Below, in pieces: positions 24,053 to 35,775 of a DNA stretch of 64,000 nucleotides (position 1 is its first letter; each line of letters starts with the position of its first letter). A program made the position numbers and the translations under genes. The DNA comes from Pyronema omphalodes (taxonomy: Eukaryota > Ascomycota > Pezizomycetes > Pezizales > Pyronemataceae). Location: contig JAJJXM010000016.1 in the NCBI GenBank assembly GCA_024516155.1, forward strand, positions 496,001 through 560,000, in the 5' to 3' direction. The notes beneath the pieces are model-generated. The model was not told where the DNA came from. It was given only the letters and a program-made list of their open reading frames with translations, and searched no databases.

Positions 24053-26940
24053 ATGGACCCCGCTATCCAACGAAGTCTAAACGACAAGTTATATGACCGC
24101 CGAAAGCTCGGTGCTCTCGAGTATGCTCTTCAATCACCGCGCGATCCTGGAATATTATCGACTGACTGGAGATCAGTCTGGAGAAAACCGTACGCCAATG
24201 TTTGGTTGACAACGATCACGCAAGAATCAAAGCGATCATAGAACAATTATGTCATGAATACGCCTATGCCGTTCACCAGCCCCATGCGAGAAATGGTGGA
24301 TTGATAGGTTTGGCTGCGGCTTCTATCGCCCTGGGTCCGGTAGGAACTCTACAGAAGGCTGTCGGTCGTAGGAAGATGCTGATAAACCGCGTAAAATAGG
24401 GCGTTGCAAAATACTTAGATCAGATTATCCCACCAGTACTCGCATGTTTTCAGGACCAAGACGCTCGAGTTCGTTACTATGCATGCGAGAGTATGTACAA
24501 TATTGCGAAGGTTGCCAAGGGAGAGATTCTCCCTTTTTTCAACGAAGTGTTTGATTCTTTATCAAAGGTGCGTAGGGGGTATCAGGTGGTACAAACGGAG
24601 GCTACACAATATCTGACAACTGGCTTATGTAGTTGGCCGCCGACCCCGAACTTTCAGTAAAAAATGGAGCCGAACTCTTGGATCGCCTTGTTAAAGATAT
24701 CGTAGCCGAGTCGGCTGCAACTTATATCTCAGTTCTACAACCTCAATCTCCAGAGGACAGTATAATGGATAGCACGTTGGACGAGTACAACTCCCCTACA
24801 TATGCCGACGACACAGCATTCCCGATTGCCTTCTCCCTTCCAAAGTTTATCCCGCTACTTAAGGAGAGAATACACGTTATAAATCCGTTTACCCGCACAT
24901 TCTTGGTCTCGTGGATTGTGCTTCTCGACTCCATCCCTGATTTAGAGCTTGTTACACACCTTCCGGCATTCTTAGGCGGTTTGTTTAGATTCCTTTCCGA
25001 CCAGAATCAGGATGTTCATGTGGCTACACAACGAGCTTTGGAAGCTTTCTTGGGTGAGATTAGGAGAATCGCCAGAGTAAAGCGTGGCGTTGTTGAATCA
25101 AGAAAACAGCGTACACACCGGGACTCTAGAAGCTTGAGTGATAGTGGAAGTACAAACACAGACGAGCTACAGGCACTACGTCAGACGGAGAGATTAAGTA
25201 TTGAAGATGATCGTTCGAGAAGTGCAACCCCCTTCGAAGATAAGGAGGAGGGTGAGGATGGATCCTGGGTGCCGGGCCAGGATGTCGAGGTAGATCATCA
25301 GAAAATTTTGGAAATTCTGATACCGTTCTTGGATGCACCAGAGGAAGAGATTCAGTTAACTGCACTACGATGGGTTGACAATTTCTTCGAGATTTGTCAA
25401 GAAGATCTTCTCCCTTTTGTACCAAAATTGCTTTCACATATCTTACCAGCTATTGCACACCAGACAGAATTGGTGAGGCATGCTGCAACAAAAGTCAATG
25501 CTTCGTTGATGAATATGGTCGTGTCTCTGGCAGAGGATACACCTATTGGAATACCGGTTATAATACAGCCGGCACCATCAAGGCTTAGTACCAAAGATGA
25601 TCAACCAGCTGCACGAGGTGGTCGAACATCACTCGGGGGTCTCGAGACGGGTCGACAGACCCCCATATTGACTGGTACCCCCGGTACTTCGACCCCTCCG
25701 CTTGTCATAGAAGGAAAGCCCGGGGAATTGGATTATTCAGCCACAGTGAACGCATTAACCCTGCAATTTCTCAATGAGCATGAGCAGACTCGAGTAGTTG
25801 CCCTTGAATGGTTGCTCATGCTTCATCGAAAGGCACCCCGCAAAGTAATCACTCCCTCCCACATCTCGCATCATCACAATGGCTAACTCTCCTCAGATGC
25901 TAGCAATCAACGACGGCACATTCCCGGCTTTGCTCAAAACCCTCTCGGATCCTTCTGAGCAAGTCGTAACCCGCGATCTTCAACTTCTCTCACAAATCTC
26001 CCACAATAGCGAAGATGACTACTTCGCTTCATTCATGCACAGCCTCCTTTCATTATTCTCCACTGACCGTCGCCTCTTGGAAACTCGCGGCAACTTGATC
26101 ATCCGCCACCTCTGCGTTAACCTCAACCCCGAACGCATCTACCGCACCCTTGCCGACATCCTTGAGAAAGATGAGGATGTTGAATTCGCCAGTACCATGG
26201 TGCAGCACCTCAACAACAACCTAATCACCGCTCCAGAGCTGGCGGTTCTCCGACAACGCCTCCGGAACTTGGATACTAAAGAAGGTCAAACCTTCTTCGT
26301 CACGCTCTTCCGTAGTTGGTGCCACAACGCTGTCGCCACCTTTTCTCTCTGCCTTCTAGCTCAAGCCTATGAACAAGCATCCAACCTCCTTCAAATCTTC
26401 GCTGAGCTCGAGATTACTGTCAACCTGCTTATCCAGGTCGACAAGTTGGTGCAACTCCTCGAATCCCCAGTATTCACCTACCTCCGTCTCCAGCTTCTAG
26501 AGCCAGAAAAACACCCCCACCTCTACAAATGCTTATACGGTCTCTTGATGCTTCTACCCCAATCCTCCGCCTTCGGAACTTTGAAGAATCGTCTCAATTC
26601 CGTCTCCGCCATTGGGTACCTCCATGTAGCTCCCCGGGCTCCCGCTGCCGGTGCAGCAAGTTACGAGAGACCTACCAGGCTTAAGGGAAGGGCAGATGAA
26701 ATCAAGTGGTTGGAGCTGTTGGAAAAGTTCAAGGCAGTCCAGCAGAGACAGCAGATGCAGACAACTGCTAAGGCGACTAACACGCCACAGCCCGCACAGT
26801 CGAGAGCGCCGACCCCTAACACCGGAACGGCACAGGGAGCTGCGGGTGGAAGTCAAGGCAGAGGAAGAGGGGCACCAGCGGCAAGTGGTGGGTTGTCGGG
26901 GATTTCGAGACTGGCCGGAGGAAGAAGGGTCCGAAGATAG
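24053..26940 (+). CDS. VAC14: Vac14, scaffold of the PI(3,5)P2 kinase complex
   Basis: A HEAT-repeat scaffold that joins the Fab1/PIKfyve kinase and the Fig4 phosphatase at the vacuole or endosome membrane and so controls PI(3,5)P2. Five exons: 24053-24120, 24177-24339, 24400-24567, 24633-25844, 25897-26940; introns 56, 60, 65 and 52 nt; 884 residues, the usual length. The splices restore [60 protein letters not shown] and [20 protein letters not shown], all typical Vac14 stretches. [15 protein letters not shown] is a family hallmark near the N-terminus. A Ser/Asp-rich insert lies mid-protein, the Fig4-binding region spans roughly residues 560-750, and the tail is Gly/Arg-rich ([17 protein letters not shown]). 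Start context accATGGAC. The in-frame stops in the unspliced track are all intronic; this is not a pseudogene. Confidence 0.95.
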
Positions 26941-28500
26941 AGTCTTAGGGCTGCAGGAAGTTTTTTGGGTGGGGAATATTATAGTAGGGCGAGTGATTCG
27001 AAATAGCGAGGAGTGATGAAGTGAACGGATGAAACAATACGGAGACACAGAATGACGAGGAATGATGAAGATGAGGGGATGAGAAAGAACGATGTGCACG
27101 ATGGAAAGAATGATAAGGATACGGATGAGATTATATGAATTGGGGGAAATGAAAACAATTCCCCCCCTCAGAATTGTTTTCTCCTGCTACCAAGAGATAT
27201 TTTTGTATGATTGAGCGGGCGTTCAGCGCGTTTTGCGCGTTTAGTGCGTTTGGTGCGTTATAATTTTTTCATTATAACGTCTTGTTTTTTTGTTTTTTTT
27301 TTAATGCTGTTTTGAGTTGCTGCTTTCTTTTTTTTCCAACTTTGTGTTTATCTGGGGATTATATATAGCGATGATATATATACTTCTACTTCTACTGTTT
27401 TCTTTTTTTTTTTGCCCTCTCGAGTTGAATGGTTATTCTTGTTAATTTGGGCCAATGTGGTTATGTGAGTTGGTGATTCGTGATTCATAATGGCTTATGG
27501 CTTATGGGAATACATCAGATCTTGTCTCGGATTAGGAGTGGTTCATGTGCTATCACTCGAGTCTGGAAAGGTTCGTATTTGACCTAAGGGAGAAATTTAA
27601 CTATACGCCTTAAAGACTTCGATTGATGTATGATTAAAATATAAATGTAAATGTAAATGAAATTCTACAAAGGGATTCTAGGTCCGGTGGTCTAATTAAA
27701 GCGATGTGCACGTATTAACGCCATCGAAATGTGTCAGAGATTTGAAAAGTCTCCGACAAATTTATGAACAGGAAATCAGGTACCTAACTGCAGAATATAG
27801 TATCAACACCATATTCCGAGGAATACAAGCATAGGGTGTTGAGGATTACACTTGACTCGTGACATGCGCATGTGGGTTGATAACAATAGCTTGAAGATCT
27901 TCAGGAGCTCGGCTATATGTATGCTTATCTATTGATGATCTGCGCTTGTTTCCATTTCGATCATGTATGTACTAGAGCTGTCAACCTTAAGCGATGTAGA
28001 TCATTGATGTGATGTGAAGTACATAGATGTGAGTTCGTTGGCCGTAGGGTTGGTTATTCGCCCTAGTTTTTAGTACCAGTCAAGGGATGGAAGATGGAGG
28101 TTGTCCGTTGTCCGTAACTTGTCTTGGTGGGCTGTGATAGGGTCGCTATGTACACCAACAACCATTTATCTACGTATTCATCTTCCACCTTCCACCTTTC
28201 ATCTGTCCTGTCATAAGGTGGGAATCTTTACAGTTTCTTTGCACCTCGAATGCGTAGTGGCAGGTTGTATGGTTTCAAGTGTCAATTGGGAAGACCACTC
28301 AAAGACACTCGCACCTACACACGAACGAGATTCGGCTGCTGAATCAGGAAGATGCTGTTTAACGCAATGATGAATAGTATCTAAAATACAGAGTGGTATT
28401 TTTATTCTCAAATCTCAAATCATCCTTCAAATCTTTTAAATCCCAAGAAACAAAAAAGCATATACAAAACTCCTATCTAACACCATCACAGATTCCATAT
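26941..28500. other. Intergenic spacer between convergent VAC14 and GH17 genes
   Basis: No gene recognised. It includes a cluster of gcgtt/gcgcgtt repeats (27219-27262), several T runs (27285-27310, 27400-27415) and an AT-rich stretch. It should hold the 3' UTRs of both neighbours. Confidence 0.5.
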
Positions 28501-29931
28501 CTATAGCGCCAACAAGGCCGCCTTATCCCGAATTCCCCAAAACTGCTCTGCACCAAGAGTCAATGGAGTATTCGACTTCCACATATCGTCAAATGCGGTG
28601 AAAAGAATGACATCCTTGCCCTGGGTCTCCACAATGGACTTCAAAGCCGCAGCCTGGTTGGCTACTCCCGGAACAGCCTTTCCGTTGGTACCTCCACGAG
28701 TGGGCCATCCAGTCTCGGTGATAATAACCTTCTTGTTTCCACACTTCTTCGCCATCTCCGCCTTCATGTTGTTCAAGAAAGTACCAGTTCCTGCCGCATC
28801 GATATTTCCGTCGAAGAAAGAGTGACAGTTGGCAGCCACGTAGTCGGAAGCCTCACAAATCTGGGGGTTACTCATGATAGCAACGAAGGTGTCAACTCCA
28901 ACAACCGGTCCGTTCCATCCAGCTGCACGGAGAGTCTTTCTGGAGTTGTTGATCAACCCAGCAAATCCATCTGCGTTCATCCTTCCAAAGTTCACAACCT
29001 CGTTACCAATAGCAACAGTGTGGACACTGTCCCATTGTCCATCAACAGCCTTGATCAAAGTATCCAACTCGGAGGCAGCTTTGTCGACGTTCCAGATACC
29101 AGCGAAAACCTGAGCTCCGTACTGCTTTCCGGCCTTAATAACGTTCTGAACCTGGTTACAGTCGACTCCATAGAGACGGAAAGGACTGAAAGCAGACAAC
29201 TGGGCTATGTCTGCAGCGACCTGCTCGTAGGACTTGCAGGAGTGGTCGGCGTTGTAGGGTGAGTATACCATTCCCATTTTACCGGTGGTGGGGTAGGTTC
29301 CCGGGGTGTAGCTACTGGCAGGGGAAGAGGGAGCTGGGGGCGCAACAGATGAAGATGCAGGGGGGGCGGGGGCGGCGGAAGAAGGAGGAGCTGGGGCCGC
29401 AACAGATGAAGATGCCGGTGGTGCCGGAGCGAGTGATGTGGTAGGCTTGGGAGCCGGAGCGGGGGTTGATGAAGTGGTGGGTTCCGGTGCCGGCTTCGGG
29501 GCGGAATATGCGGGAGGGGCTGGGGCAGGTGCCGATGAAGCCGGAGGTGCAGGAGCCGGAGAGTAGACAGGAATCGGAGTGTCTACAGGAGGAGCCGCCG
29601 CAATTGAGCTCGAAACCGGAAGCCCGGCTTTCTTGGTGCAGCCACAAACCTTCTTGGTTACAGTGTGCACAGTTGCGGTCACTGTTACGATGACAGTCTG
29701 GGCTGCATCACGGGCTACCTTGTTACCGTGCTGGTCGACATAGACGGTGGGTACTGCATCCGCAGCGGCGGCGATCCGCTTGTGGTTGTGACGGCCTGTG
29801 ATGGAGTTAGAAGTTGGACTATTGAATTGGATATTTATGAGATGGGGCATACGCTGGTGGCCATGGGGCTGTGCTGTTGCGGCAGCGGCCAAAAGGGCTA
29901 CTGCCCAAGTCATGAATGATTTCGAAATCAT
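28501..29931 (-). CDS. btgE: Secreted GH17 endo-beta-1,3-glucanase-like cell-wall protein (BtgE/SCW/MP65 type)
   Basis: Hydrolyses or rearranges wall beta-1,3-glucan. One exon, 476 residues from the ATG at 29931; a longer in-frame start at 30027 would put a basic tail before the signal peptide and is rejected. Signal peptide about 1-20 (MISKSFMTWAVALLAAAATA). A dibasic Kex2-like site KR lies at 51-52, followed by a conserved patch TVYVDQHGNKV and a short Cys pair (CGC). Residues about 113-213 are a Pro/Ala/Ser linker, probably O-mannosylated. The GH17 domain (about 218-476) starts GKMGMVYSPYN. The proton donor is E311 (AIGNEVV) and the nucleophile E406 (VIITETGWP). There is no C-terminal GPI signal, so the protein is soluble or wall-associated. 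btgE is the closest Aspergillus-style name by architecture. Long 3.1-kb upstream gap. Confidence 0.92.
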   Translation of the reverse strand: MISKSFMTWAVALLAAAATAQPHGHQRMPHLINIQFNSPTSNSITGRHNHKRIAAAADAVPTVYVDQHGNKVARDAAQTVIVTVTATVHTVTKKVCGCTKKAGLPVSSSIAAAPPVDTPIPVYSPAPAPPASSAPAPAPPAYSAPKPAPEPTTSSTPAPAPKPTTSLAPAPPASSSVAAPAPPSSAAPAPPASSSVAPPAPSSPASSYTPGTYPTTGKMGMVYSPYNADHSCKSYEQVAADIAQLSAFSPFRLYGVDCNQVQNVIKAGKQYGAQVFAGIWNVDKAASELDTLIKAVDGQWDSVHTVAIGNEVVNFGRMNADGFAGLINNSRKTLRAAGWNGPVVGVDTFVAIMSNPQICEASDYVAANCHSFFDGNIDAAGTGTFLNNMKAEMAKKCGNKKVIITETGWPTRGGTNGKAVPGVANQAAALKSIVETQGKDVILFTAFDDMWKSNTPLTLGAEQFWGIRDKAALLAL

Positions 29932-32900
29932 AATGATATTTTGAATATGCAAATTCTTAAGGCTGGATCGTGATGCTCTCAAAGCAAATGAGTGGATTCG
30001 TTTCCGGTTTGGTTTCGTCAACGACAAAAAAAAAGAGAAAGACTGAATTCAAGTCAAAAGCTGGCTTTGACTATTGATTGGTCTTTTGAATGAATGGAAA
30101 TCGAATCAACTGGTGATTGCAGATTTTTGTTTGTAAAGAATGAATGGAGGGCTAAGAGGCAACGAGATCCAGATCCGTTGGAGAGAGAAGAAGAAAGGGG
30201 GGAGAAAAGGTGGATGTCCCGGAGAACAGAAGGGTTGAGATGAGAGAGTGAGAAGAGAGAATCGACAGGAAGGGGGAAACGGTTTGATATTAATTATTCC
30301 AGGTCGAAGCCCCATACGATGTTCAGGCCAATTCCAGGGTCGAGCATGCATGTCCTACACCCCGGTTCCAAGCACACGCAACCCCTCACCATTTGGCGCC
30401 GGCTCTACTCGTGGCAGTGCTACTTGCCGTGTTGAGAAGATTCACATGGAATCTATGGACTCTTCAATATGCTGAAGGATGAGTCCGAAACATCGGGGTC
30501 TATCGAACTATATCAGATAGTAAATGGCAACGGTTGCTGATACTTTATAACCGAGAAATTATCCCTATTAAATGGAATATTGTACTCAAGAAGGTCTTCC
30601 TATCAGCGGCACAAGTTCAGTCCTTTCGACCCCCTCTTACCCCACTTTGTGGCGGTTGGACGGTTCGACGGCTGGTTGGGCAGCGTCCACGCGGGAGTTG
30701 GTCGGTGGTGGTTGTTTCTCTGCGCGCCGGCGTACCTGCAGAACTAGCGTTGCCGCCCTTCTTGGTTGGATCCCTGGAGGCCCCGGATACCTTCGAACGC
30801 GCAGTGAAGGATATGTAGCAAACCAAGGGAACGCCAACCTTCGGTAAGGCGGGAGGAAAGGATATTTTGCTTCTTCATTCTGACACGTTTCCGTGGTACA
30901 GATTACATATTTCTCCTTCCGATTGTCTCTGATCTCGACAAAGCAATTCTACAGTCGAGTATGTAAACCTGTTTCTTCAAACGCAGACTACAGTTCCACT
31001 GGTCGTCGCTCTCCCGACCCGCCATTCTGTAACGACGCTAAAGACATCGTGAAACGTTGCTTGGCAGGGTCGATGAAAGGCGAGAATTCCAACGACAACC
31101 AAGGCGCGCGAAAACGATCCACTAGAAGGCCAGCCCTTTCACAAGGCTACGAGTTTGCGGCGAAACAAGGAGAAAAAGCCGAAACATCCCTTCGTCTGTA
31201 TCGTGGCTAACCAGGGGTGGGAAAAACGAGAGAAGTTTTTGCCGTGCCAAGTGCTTCTCGACTGTACTCAAGTAGAATTCGCCTGCGTAGATTTTGACAC
31301 AGACCCACTACTAGGGAACTATCGAGACTCGAGAGAGCGGCCGCACCACCACCACAGCGGCGTAAATCACGCGGTATGGGAATATCGAGGCTCTAGAACA
31401 CACCGCCATGCTTCTGGCGGGATATAGAATACAACCGCATGGTTTTTTTCCTACTGACAGTAATCTGTGCGGCATATATGGATGGATCCCGGTGGCACGT
31501 CCGGGGAAGGATATTTCGGGAAGCTGAGTCATGTAACTGCGGTATAGAGTAGGTTGTCGAGGACCAACTCCCAATTCAAGAACCAGCTCTCACGCTGCTG
31601 AAGGAACAAGTGGCAACTTACAAGGTGATGTGGCCGATAAATGAATTGAAGTAACTCTGCCTACGTTACCGATGCATGCTGATTATTATTTCGAGTTTAT
31701 CCGATGAATGTGATAATTGTTTCCGGTGCCAGGGAAGATGCAGGTACACCAATTACTGGGTCTGACATGCAAAAACTGTGGTGCACAGACATGAAAGACA
31801 GGTAAGATGATTAGAATGTGCTCATACTGAAGTTGATAATTCGGGCAGGGGGATGAGGAAGGTGTATGATATCTCTAAGTGGCATTCCGGATGTTGGAGA
31901 GAGAGCATCGATACATAGCGGGTGATCTGTTTGAGAGTCGCCAATCGCCGCTGCCATATGAGCTTTCTGCTGGTTAACTCCGTATTGCGCATGTCAATTT
32001 CTACAAGAAAAGGGTATATGCCAACTCTTTTTTGGGCTATGAAATACCAAACATGGGCCAAAAGCTTCTCTCATAGATAATCTTAGCCAGCGTCTACCAC
32101 CATACCCCTTATTAAAATCGGTATTGCAGGGTACCAAACCATTCTCAGCTACTCGCATAATATTTGAAGTTTTTGTGAGTTAATTTACGCTTTCCAAAAC
32201 TCGGTATAAAAAGTAATTTACTTCCACAGCAAAAGTTTCGCGTCATGTAGTACCTTCCCAGTATTCTCTGCTTCCATTTTTGGAGATTTGATTAAATTCG
32301 CCGCCATTTGCGTTGAACATCACTGGACCGAGTCCTTCACAAGCTGTCTCGATACCTAACCATTAGGTATTCAATCTGATCAAAATATTTTCGACAAACG
32401 ACTGTGGACTTCGTCACTGGTTTGAAGTTAATCAGGCCATTTATATATTTCTTATATGATAGATATTTTTATATGGGAATAGTTGTAAATATGACCTTGA
32501 AGTCTTGCATCCTTTACATCGATTGTTTTACTCTATAAAACAAGAAACTCTGTAGAGATCTCAGGTTTCTGTAATTGGATTGCTGCCATTAATGATGCGT
32601 ACCAGGCATTTGAGGACGAGGAAGGATCGTTCGTGATATTGAAATGTAGCAGATACAATAAGGAGTGTAAAACAGTTATTAAAGTGTAGTCAAGGGAATT
32701 TCAGATCTGCTTTCTGTTGCTGTACTATTTTCTAACTCTTGCGGGATATCAACCTGCTACCCATTTCATAAGCCTGATATCTACTAAATCTAATAGTTCT
32801 CAATAATACAATTCTCTTTTCTTCCAATATTGACACATCTTTCTAACGTCAACCTATCTTCACCTCCAGCATCATCATTAATCACTCCCCGCCACCCGCC

Positions 32901-33012
32901 GTTGCCCAGCAACACCCGTGTTTAGATCCACGCTAACCAATCCACCCCGCCAGGGTCCATAAACATATGTACTTTACACGTCCCTACCGCGCTCTCAGCG
33001 CCCCACGCGACA
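29932..33012. other. 3.1-kb region between divergent GH17 and SprT genes
   Basis: No gene supported on either strand; open frames are 105 codons or fewer and show no motif. 29932-30300 is purine-rich on plus (pyrimidine-rich on the GH17 coding strand) and is probably the GH17 leader and promoter. 32805-33012 is CT-rich and probably the SprT-gene leader. 31640-32780 is AT-rich spacer. A CpG-richer patch lies at 30620-31400. Confidence 0.5.
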
Positions 33013-35775
33013 ATGGCCCGAACACCCTCTCCTCCCGCATCCCCCGCGTCCTCATTCCAATGGAGCAGTGAAGAAGAAGCCCAGGAAGCCCACGAAGTCC
33101 ACGAAGCCCAAGAAATCCGGCAACGTGATCCGCCACATGAAGCCCCTCGGAAATCCGACGTAAGGAGTCGGCGTCAGTCGCGACGGAACGCCTCGCCCGA
33201 TACCGTACCCGTCAGTAGATCTAGCCAAGCACGTAACTCGGCCATCACGCGAAGGACTGCTATAAGGGATTTTGAAGATGAGGATAATGACGATGAGGAA
33301 GAGGGGGAGGAGTACGCTGTTTCAAGGTCTCCTTCGCCGGGGGCTCAGTTGTTTGGGGAATTACAGGCTGCGATGAAGCCAAGGGCGAATATGAAAAAAT
33401 CACGACGGTCGATTCCTAGGCCGAAAGCTCGGCAGCAGGAGAAGATGGTGGTTTTTACGAGTGATGAGGAAGAGGGGCCTGTAGAAGCGGGGGTTGGGGA
33501 GGGGTATGCACGAGATGAGCATAGCCGTATGCATCACTCCGAGTCACGGTCATCAGGGTGGAATAACGTTGCGGAAGATTTTGGATCTTATCCGGAGTAC
33601 GAAGAGCAGGTTAGGCCATCTAAGCAAAGTGCGCCAGCTATCTTTACGTCGGATGAGGAGTCGGTGCATAAGAAAGCATCCCCGCCGGCAAAAACACAGA
33701 CAAAAAGGCAGTCGATAGCTAAGAGGCAATCTCTAGCGAAGTCACAGTCGAAGAGAAAGAATACGAATAAAATTGTTATCTTCACCTCAGACGACGATTC
33801 GGATGCCGCTCCCGCTCGCAAATCGCCTACACCTTCACCACAACCCCCGCCACGAAGAAAACCTCAACCGGAGCCGACGCCGAGAAAGAAGGGGGAATAT
33901 GTGCTTTCTTCCGACTCCTCGGGATCTGGTGATGAGGAGTACCTTTCTGCGAATGAGACGAAGAATAATAAGACTGTTTTTGTTTCAACGGATAAAGAAA
34001 GTAGCAGGCGTAGGGGCATCGCGGTTTCTAAAAAGGCCGCAGTTAACGCACATGGTTGGGCGGAGAAGACACCAACGGCGAAGAAGGACAGAGCTCGTGA
34101 CGTACACCTGGCAGATCTGATGGGACGGGCATCTATTTCTGGACCTGGGATTAGGGAAGGATATTATGAGAGCGAGGATGAAGAGGAGGCAGTTGAAAGG
34201 GTATCAATTCAGAAGAGTCATAAACCTTCACATGGTGGCTTTGTTATTTCTGAGGCAGAGGTTAGTGATATTGACGGTGAAGCCAGTGAGGATGAGGAGG
34301 AGGAAGATTCGACGGGTTCGATGGACGATTTCATCGATGATGGTTCTCAGGCGGAAGAGGATTCCGAGCCGGAGTCAGAAGATGATGATGGGGAGCTGTA
34401 CGAAGAAGACTCGCTTGACAGCTTGATTGATTCCCAAGCAGAGGAGGATTCGGAGCCGGAGTCGGGTGATCAGGGATTTGGATCAGACATCAACGAGCTG
34501 GAGAAGGCACTGAAGGAATAGTAAGTATATGGCGTCTCCAGGGTTCGGAAATTACTTACAATCTCTAGTCCTAGACTCGTAAACTCCCAGAATATGAGAG
34601 GCGATGAACCCAAAACCCCCGGCCGCAAGAAGAAGCTCGCCACCATCCCCACTCCTCCATATCGTCACGATTCCCAAGAGTTCTGGGATCAAGAAGCCAC
34701 CAATCTTTGGAACGACACCCACAGTCCTCGCAAGAAGCTTCCCGTCGTTACAAAGCAGCCTGCTATTATAGTGATCAGCTCCGACGAAGAAGAAGTCCCG
34801 GCCAGTCGTACCAAACGACGATCCCAGGATTCTGACGGCTCGGAGGACGAAGAAGACGAAGAGGAGGATGATTCCGAATACAACTCTCTCGACGACTTCA
34901 TCGAATATGATGACGACCCACGCACACAGCACAAGACGCCAAAGACCCCCAAGCGTTCCAGTCGCCGTGATACCCTCCCTTCCTTGACCCCTGCTCAACA
35001 AAAGGCCCAAAAGCGGGATTTCAACGCCAAGAAGGTCGCTTTATCAGAAAACTTCATCCGGCAGCTTGATCAAGAACTTACCAACAACGCCGTTGAAGCA
35101 TATTATGCCCCTCACGGTGGTATAAAGGTGCAATGGAGTAGCCGTCTCCGCACCACAGCCGGCCGTGCTAAGTTGGTAAAAGGCACCATCGAGCTATCAG
35201 ACAAGGTTATTACCGATGAACACCGTCTTTACAATGTCGTGGCACATGAATTTTGTCATTTGGCAGTCTGGTCGATAAGTAACGAACGGCATGAACACCA
35301 TGGTTCCGAATTTAAGAGATGGGGTGCCAAAGCTATAGCTGCCTTCCCGGAATATGATCTCGATATCACTCGTTGCCATAACTATAAGATTGAGTACAAA
35401 TTCCAGTTTGACTGTGTTACGAATATGTGTACCTACACCTGGCAACAGCATTCGAAGCCGAAGGATTTGGAGAGGAAGAGATGCCCTTGGTGTAAAGTCG
35501 GAACATTGGTACAGACAAGACCAACCCCTAGAGGAGTAGGGAAGGGACCAACAGAGTACCAGACCTTCACAAAGGAGAATATGAGTAGGATCAAGCAACA
35601 GAATCCCGGGGTGTCTCATAAGGAAATTATGAGAATTTTGGGAGAGGAATGGAAAAAGCATAAAGCACAGACGCCGATGAAAACACAAGGAAGGAGAATT
35701 AGTATTATTGAACTTGACGCAGATGAAACGATTATTGATGATATGATTGGGGAAATGAAGGTATGCATGAAATGA
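33013..35775 (+). CDS. SprT-like metallopeptidase with acidic SUMO-interacting tail and HMG-like end (GCNA type)
   Basis: Fungal relatives of GCNA/ACRC, often annotated as HMG-box proteins, act on SUMO-marked DNA-protein crosslinks. Two exons: 33013-34520 and 34569-35775 (48-nt intron, join KEYPRLVNSQN), 904 residues. Residues 1-640 are disordered and acidic with seven hydrophobic-plus-acid motifs such as MVVFTSDEEE (145), AIFTSDEE (209), IVIFTSDDD (254) and IIVISSDEEE (569). SprT core about 657-813: zinc-site HEFCH at 729-733, then HEHHGSEF, then Cys pairs at 785/790 and 808/811 forming a zinc ribbon. Residues about 833-867 resemble half an HMG box (FTKENMSRIKQQNPG, ILGEEWKKH). A 52-nt intron (35761-35812) may replace the last four codons with an acidic end reaching 35854; this cannot be decided without transcripts. 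Start context cgacaATGGCC. Confidence 0.9.

Noticed and set aside
24202..24399. Apparent frameshifts and stops at the start of VAC14 that could suggest a pseudogene
   Set aside because: Three short GT-AG introns account for every break and restore the conserved Vac14 N-terminus in phase.
31328..31355. CTCGAG, GCGGCCGC and CACCACCACCAC in close order, resembling an expression-vector tag region
   Set aside because: Order and spacing differ from common vectors, the surrounding sequence is genomic-looking, and the CAC run has only four repeats; coincidence is the simpler reading.
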